In this document: positions 61,061 to 64,000 of the stretch, in pieces
Numbering within the stretch: the first letter of the stretch is position 1
How the letters are laid out: each line of letters begins with the position of its first letter
Assembly (NCBI RefSeq): GCF_016650815.1
Contig: NZ_JAEKEZ010000034.1
Location: 1 to 64,000, forward strand
Direction: 5' to 3'
Length of the DNA stretch: 64,000 nucleotides
Source of the DNA: Pseudomonas sp. TH31
Lineage (GTDB): Bacteria; Pseudomonadota; Gammaproteobacteria; Pseudomonadales; Pseudomonadaceae
Made by a program: the position numbers and the translations under genes
The notes under the pieces: model-generated
Databases searched by the model: none
Seen by the model: the letters and a program-made list of their open reading frames with translations, nothing else
What the model was told of the DNA's origin: nothing

Positions 61061-61924
61061 ATGAATCTGTTCCAGCTCCGCGCCTTCGATGCGGTGGCCC
61101 GCGAGGGCAGCTTTACCCGTGCCGCCGCGCGACTGTTCATCAGCCAACCGGCGGTCACCGGGCACATCAAGGCGCTGGAGGAGCACTACCAGATCACCCT
61201 GTTGCGCCGCACCGCCCGAAGGGTGGAGTTGACGGAGGAGGGCACCAAACTGGCGGCGATCACCCGGGCGATGTTCGGCCTGGCCGAAGAGGCGCAGGTG
61301 ATGCTGGAAGCCAACCGGCAATTGCTCACCGGGCGCCTGGAAGTGGCGGCGGACGGGCCGCACATGGTCATGCCGATGCTCGCCAGTTTGCGTGCGCGGT
61401 ATCCGGGGATCACCGTGAACTTGCGTTTGGGCAACGCTCAGGAAACCCTGTCGGCGCTGTTGTCCGAACATGCCGACGTGGCAGTGCTGACCCAGGTTGA
61501 ACCGCGCAAGGGCCTGCATCTGCAAGCCTTGAGCGAATCACGGATCTGCGCGCTGGTGCCCGCCGGCCATCCGTGGGCGCAGCGTTCGAAGGACGTGCCG
61601 CTCAAGGAACTGGACCAGGTGATCATGGTGTTGCGTGAGCCGAGTTCGATTACCCGGCGTACGTTTGATGAGGCGTGCAGTCAGGCGAAGGTCAGCCCGC
61701 GGGTGTTGCTGGAACTGGACAGCCGTGAGGCGGTGACCGAGGCTGTCGCCGCTGAGTTGGGGGTTGGCGTGGTGTCGTCAGTGGAAGTCAGCCATGACCC
61801 GCGGGTGGTGGCGGTGTCGATTATGGGCGAAGGGTTGGTTAACCGGCACATGATCGGGTGCATGGAGCGGCGGCGGGATTTGCGCTTGATTCAGGCGTTT
61901 CTCGATTTGGCGCCCAAGGGATGA
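61061..61924 (+). CDS. LysR-type regulator of the phnWX locus
   Basis: A 287-residue LysR protein with the N-terminal helix-turn-helix GSFTRAAARLFISQPAVTGH and effector domain (GRLEVAADGPHMVMPMLASL ... SRICALVPAGHPWAQ). It is divergent from phnW with 110 bases between starts, so it probably activates phnWX in response to 2-aminoethylphosphonate, as PhnR/PbfR-like regulators do (family knowledge). The effector is inferred from context. Confidence 0.88.
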   Translation: MNLFQLRAFDAVAREGSFTRAAARLFISQPAVTGHIKALEEHYQITLLRRTARRVELTEEGTKLAAITRAMFGLAEEAQVMLEANRQLLTGRLEVAADGPHMVMPMLASLRARYPGITVNLRLGNAQETLSALLSEHADVAVLTQVEPRKGLHLQALSESRICALVPAGHPWAQRSKDVPLKELDQVIMVLREPSSITRRTFDEACSQAKVSPRVLLELDSREAVTEAVAAELGVGVVSSVEVSHDPRVVAVSIMGEGLVNRHMIGCMERRRDLRLIQAFLDLAPKG

Positions 61925-61942
61925 GAAAACGATAAATCTCGG

Positions 61943-61986
61943 CGTAGGAGCTGCCGAAGGCTCGGGCCGCGTTCGGCAGCACCTAC
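61943..61986. repeat. Short family A-like inverted repeat
   Basis: gtaggagctgccgaaggctc faces gttcggcagcacctac across a short spacer; it is a partial copy between convergent LysR genes. Confidence 0.8.
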
Positions 61987-61998
61987 ACGGGAGTATGG

Positions 61999-62424
61999 TC
62001 AAACCAAACTCTCACGCACCATCTCCAGAAACGTTGCCACCACCCGCCGCGAACTCTGCTTGCGCAAGCACACCAGCGTCTCGGTCAGCCGCCGTTTGCA
62101 GTCGGTAATCGGCAACGCACAAATCCGCGAATCTGCACCAAACTCCGCGGCCGACACCACCCCGACTCCAATCCCGACCACCACCGCTTCGCGCGCCGCT
62201 TCCCGGCCTTCGACCTGAATCGCCGGACGAATTCGAAACCCGGCCCCGGCCATTTCCTCTTCCAGGGGCTGGCGCGTCACCGAACCGATTTCCCGCAGTA
62301 CCGGTGGCGTGTCGTCCAGGTCCGCCAGGCAGATGGACTCGCGACTCGCCCACGGATGATTGCGTGAGACGAACGCGACGAAATTCGCCGCGGCGGCGGG
62401 GAAGGCTGATAAGGGGTGAGTCAC
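61999..62424 (-). pseudogene. LysR-type regulator, C-terminal half only
   Basis: The 141-residue frame holds the last part of a LysR effector domain (FVAFVSRNHPWASRESICLA, EGREAAREAVVVGIGVGVVS, and the terminal helix RVVATFLEMVRESLV). No helix-turn-helix or N-terminal effector half is present, and only about 60 bases separate it from vgrG, so the rest has been lost, not shifted out of frame. It resembles the C-terminus of the neighbouring phn LysR gene in layout (R-x-x-V-x-E-G-R-E-A-x-x-x-A-V), so it may be a duplicate broken by the insertion of the vgrG gene. Confidence 0.78.
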
Positions 62425-62482
62425 AGGGTTCTTTTAAAGCCTGACACTGACCCTGTGGCTCAATCTCTAATCCAGGTGGGCA

Positions 62483-63910
62483 TCAGGGTATATCCGGGCG
62501 ATTGACCAGCCAATCGAGCAGCAGGCCCGTGTCGCCGCGCGGTGGCGGGGTGCGGGTGCGGTGTGGGGGCAGCAGTCTTGAGCCGGTGTAAAGGATCGGT
62601 CGGTCCGGGTCGCTGTCGAGAAAACTGATGTACACGTCAGTGCCGGCAACGGGGAGCCTGGACGAGGCGTTGGACGCACCGATGGCCACCGGGAGCCAGA
62701 GGCCCGCCGGCTCCTGCGCAGGCTGTCCCGGCCACAGGCTGACCTGAATCCGGCCCTGTTTATCGAGTGCCGCCGGCTGCCCGGGCTCGCCCAGCACCTG
62801 AGCGGGTTGAAAGCCAGGAATGTTCGGCCGGGGTTGCTTGAGCGCGGGCCGGAATACCGTTGACCAGGGAATGGCGCGAAACCGGTTGCAGTAGCCGGGG
62901 ACTGCAAAGGGTTTGTCTGGAGCGAGGATCGAGGGTTGTTGCCCTTGGTGCCGGATCTCGGTGAGCAGCCATTGGTCGTTGAAGCTCGCCACCGGGTGTT
63001 GCTCCACCTGCACGATGCGTCCGCTGAGCAATCCTGTCTGGTCGCTTTGTCCATGGATTTGTCGGTGTTGGCAGCGCAGCCGTTCCAGCGTCCGGCGACT
63101 GCGTTGATCGCCATGCAATTGCCCGGCAGCAGGATGCGTGCTCAACAGGTTTTTGCCGATCAGTGGATGATTGGCCGCACCAAAGCTGACGGTGGCTGAG
63201 CTTCTGTCGTGAATCAATCTCTGCGGCAGGATCAACGGCGAGTCGTGGCGTTGAAACAATTCGTGGATCGCGGCAAAGGCCGGTTCCTCAAGCGGATCGC
63301 CATGGAAAGGTGTCAGCACCGGGGCCTGGGGGAAACTCAGGCTGTCATCGGCCAGCACCAGCACATGCCCGTCGCGGCGGTGTTCAAAGTGATAGTGGAT
63401 GCCTTCTTCTTCGCAGAGCCTGTGCAGCAAGGCCAGATCGGTTTCTTCGTATTGAATGCAAAAGGGCCGCACGGGATAGTGCCCGGTGCTGAGTTCAAAA
63501 CGGTAGCCGTACTCGGGCAACGAGTGTTCTTCCAATAACTGACGCAAAATCGCCGGCACGTTGAGCTGATGAAATACCCGCCGGGTGCGCTGTTGTTCAA
63601 GGCGTTGCAGGTGCGGTACCAGCATCAGTCGGTAGCCTGTCCGGTGCGGGCCACGGTGCTCGTGACTGGCACTGTGCAAAATACCGTGAATGCCCTGGCC
63701 GTCACCGAGGCTCAGAAAGGCCGGTCGTTGCAGCAGTCGCTCGAGGCTCATTGCCGGGGCCAGGCCGATCACTTCGATGTCGAACCGATAGGGCTGGTTG
63801 AGGCCTTCTTGGCCGCTGAACCGTAACACCTGCCAACTCAAATCATCCTCGACCAGGGTCAGGATGAAGGGACTTTCCTTGTCGTTATGCATTGCGTGTG
63901 CTTCTGCCAT
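62483..63910 (-). CDS. vgrG: VgrG (TssI) spike protein of a type VI secretion system
   Basis: A 475-residue spike protein. The gp27-like part (about 1-330) includes VEDDLSWQVLRFSGQEGLNQ, PYRFDIEVIGL and the conserved FCIQYEETDLALLHRLCEEE with GIHYHFEHR. The gp5 OB-fold follows (RIQVSLWPGQPAQEPAGLWL and GTDVYISFLDSDPDRPILYT). It ends soon after (LLLDWLVNRPDIP), without the long beta-helix needle of larger VgrGs. No T6SS structural gene or PAAR/effector gene is within the window downstream. The start at 63910 is the first ATG in frame; an ATG six codons later is also possible. Confidence 0.85.
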   Translation of the reverse strand: MAEAHAMHNDKESPFILTLVEDDLSWQVLRFSGQEGLNQPYRFDIEVIGLAPAMSLERLLQRPAFLSLGDGQGIHGILHSASHEHRGPHRTGYRLMLVPHLQRLEQQRTRRVFHQLNVPAILRQLLEEHSLPEYGYRFELSTGHYPVRPFCIQYEETDLALLHRLCEEEGIHYHFEHRRDGHVLVLADDSLSFPQAPVLTPFHGDPLEEPAFAAIHELFQRHDSPLILPQRLIHDRSSATVSFGAANHPLIGKNLLSTHPAAGQLHGDQRSRRTLERLRCQHRQIHGQSDQTGLLSGRIVQVEQHPVASFNDQWLLTEIRHQGQQPSILAPDKPFAVPGYCNRFRAIPWSTVFRPALKQPRPNIPGFQPAQVLGEPGQPAALDKQGRIQVSLWPGQPAQEPAGLWLPVAIGASNASSRLPVAGTDVYISFLDSDPDRPILYTGSRLLPPHRTRTPPPRGDTGLLLDWLVNRPDIP

Positions 63911-64000
63911 GAAATTCGGGGCGCAGAGGGTACGAAACCACGGCCCTGAATAGTCATCGCAAATCGACTTTTCAGATTTTCCCTATACGCAGTGTTGAAG

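Noticed and set aside
1..64000. CRISPR array or complete prophage
   Set aside because: No regularly spaced direct repeats with unique spacers and no phage structural genes are present; tandem repeats at 28537 have no spacers.

Overview
This window looks like chromosomal DNA of a Pseudomonas of the fluorescens group. The grounds are the gene order folD – tRNA-Arg/His/Leu/His – tig – clpP – clpX – lon – hupB – ppiD, a divergent ampC/ampR pair, NhaR, SstT, GltS and PhnW/PhnX genes, and three families of short palindromic intergenic repeats of the kind scattered through fluorescent pseudomonads. Assignments rest on reading the sequence; no search was run.

Layout. 1-14 kb: start of an aldo/keto reductase, a secreted aldose 1-epimerase, a lipoprotein, a TauE/SafE exporter, a heme oxygenase (bphO) followed by only the first 54 codons of its bacteriophytochrome partner, a GNAT enzyme, a DUF4174 protein, an SDR, ampC with divergent ampR, an EamA exporter with divergent LysR gene, the tRNA-hydroxylation protease TrhP and an AI-2E family permease. 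14-26 kb: small hypotheticals, a secreted YVQP-repeat protein, an AroE-like dehydrogenase, a cupin, YceH, a DUF1993 protein, SstT, an MFS exporter, NhaR, a TerC protein, a degenerate C39-like lipoprotein and the endopeptidase PbpG. 26.1-29.7 kb: a small islet of foreign-looking, partly decayed genes (integrase relic, zinc-ribbon protein, a probable ADP-ribosyltransferase, CigR-like and glycine-rich exported proteins) between pbpG and folD. 29.7-41.5 kb: the conserved folD to ppiD core with four tRNAs. This is the cell's protein folding and degradation block (trigger factor, ClpXP, Lon, PpiD); lon has a heat-shock-type promoter and hupB a strong housekeeping-type promoter. A decayed tRNA-Asp copy lies between hupB and ppiD. 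41.5-47.6 kb: an AraC regulator with a nitrilase-fold protein lacking catalytic residues, GltS, and a FadL-type porin. 48-54.5 kb: a BaeSR-type two-component system divergent from an RND efflux pair without an outer-membrane channel gene. 54.7-62 kb: a FadH-type reductase, D-cysteine desulfhydrase, cytochrome b561 and 2-aminoethylphosphonate degradation (phnW, phnX) with a divergent LysR gene. 62-64 kb: a LysR relic and a VgrG gene.

Eight otherwise well-conserved genes are each split by one small indel (galM, a lipoprotein, ampR, trhP, yceH, pbpG, a cigR-like gene, baeS). Four of the eight are one-base losses inside a C-run/G-run motif of the form CCCGGG or CCCCGGG. This looks more like a systematic read or assembly error than independent gene death, but it should be checked before any of these genes is called lost. 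By contrast, the bphP, integrase, tRNA-Asp, LysR (62 kb) and lipoprotein (29.6 kb) remnants are real truncations or decay, since large parts of them are missing.
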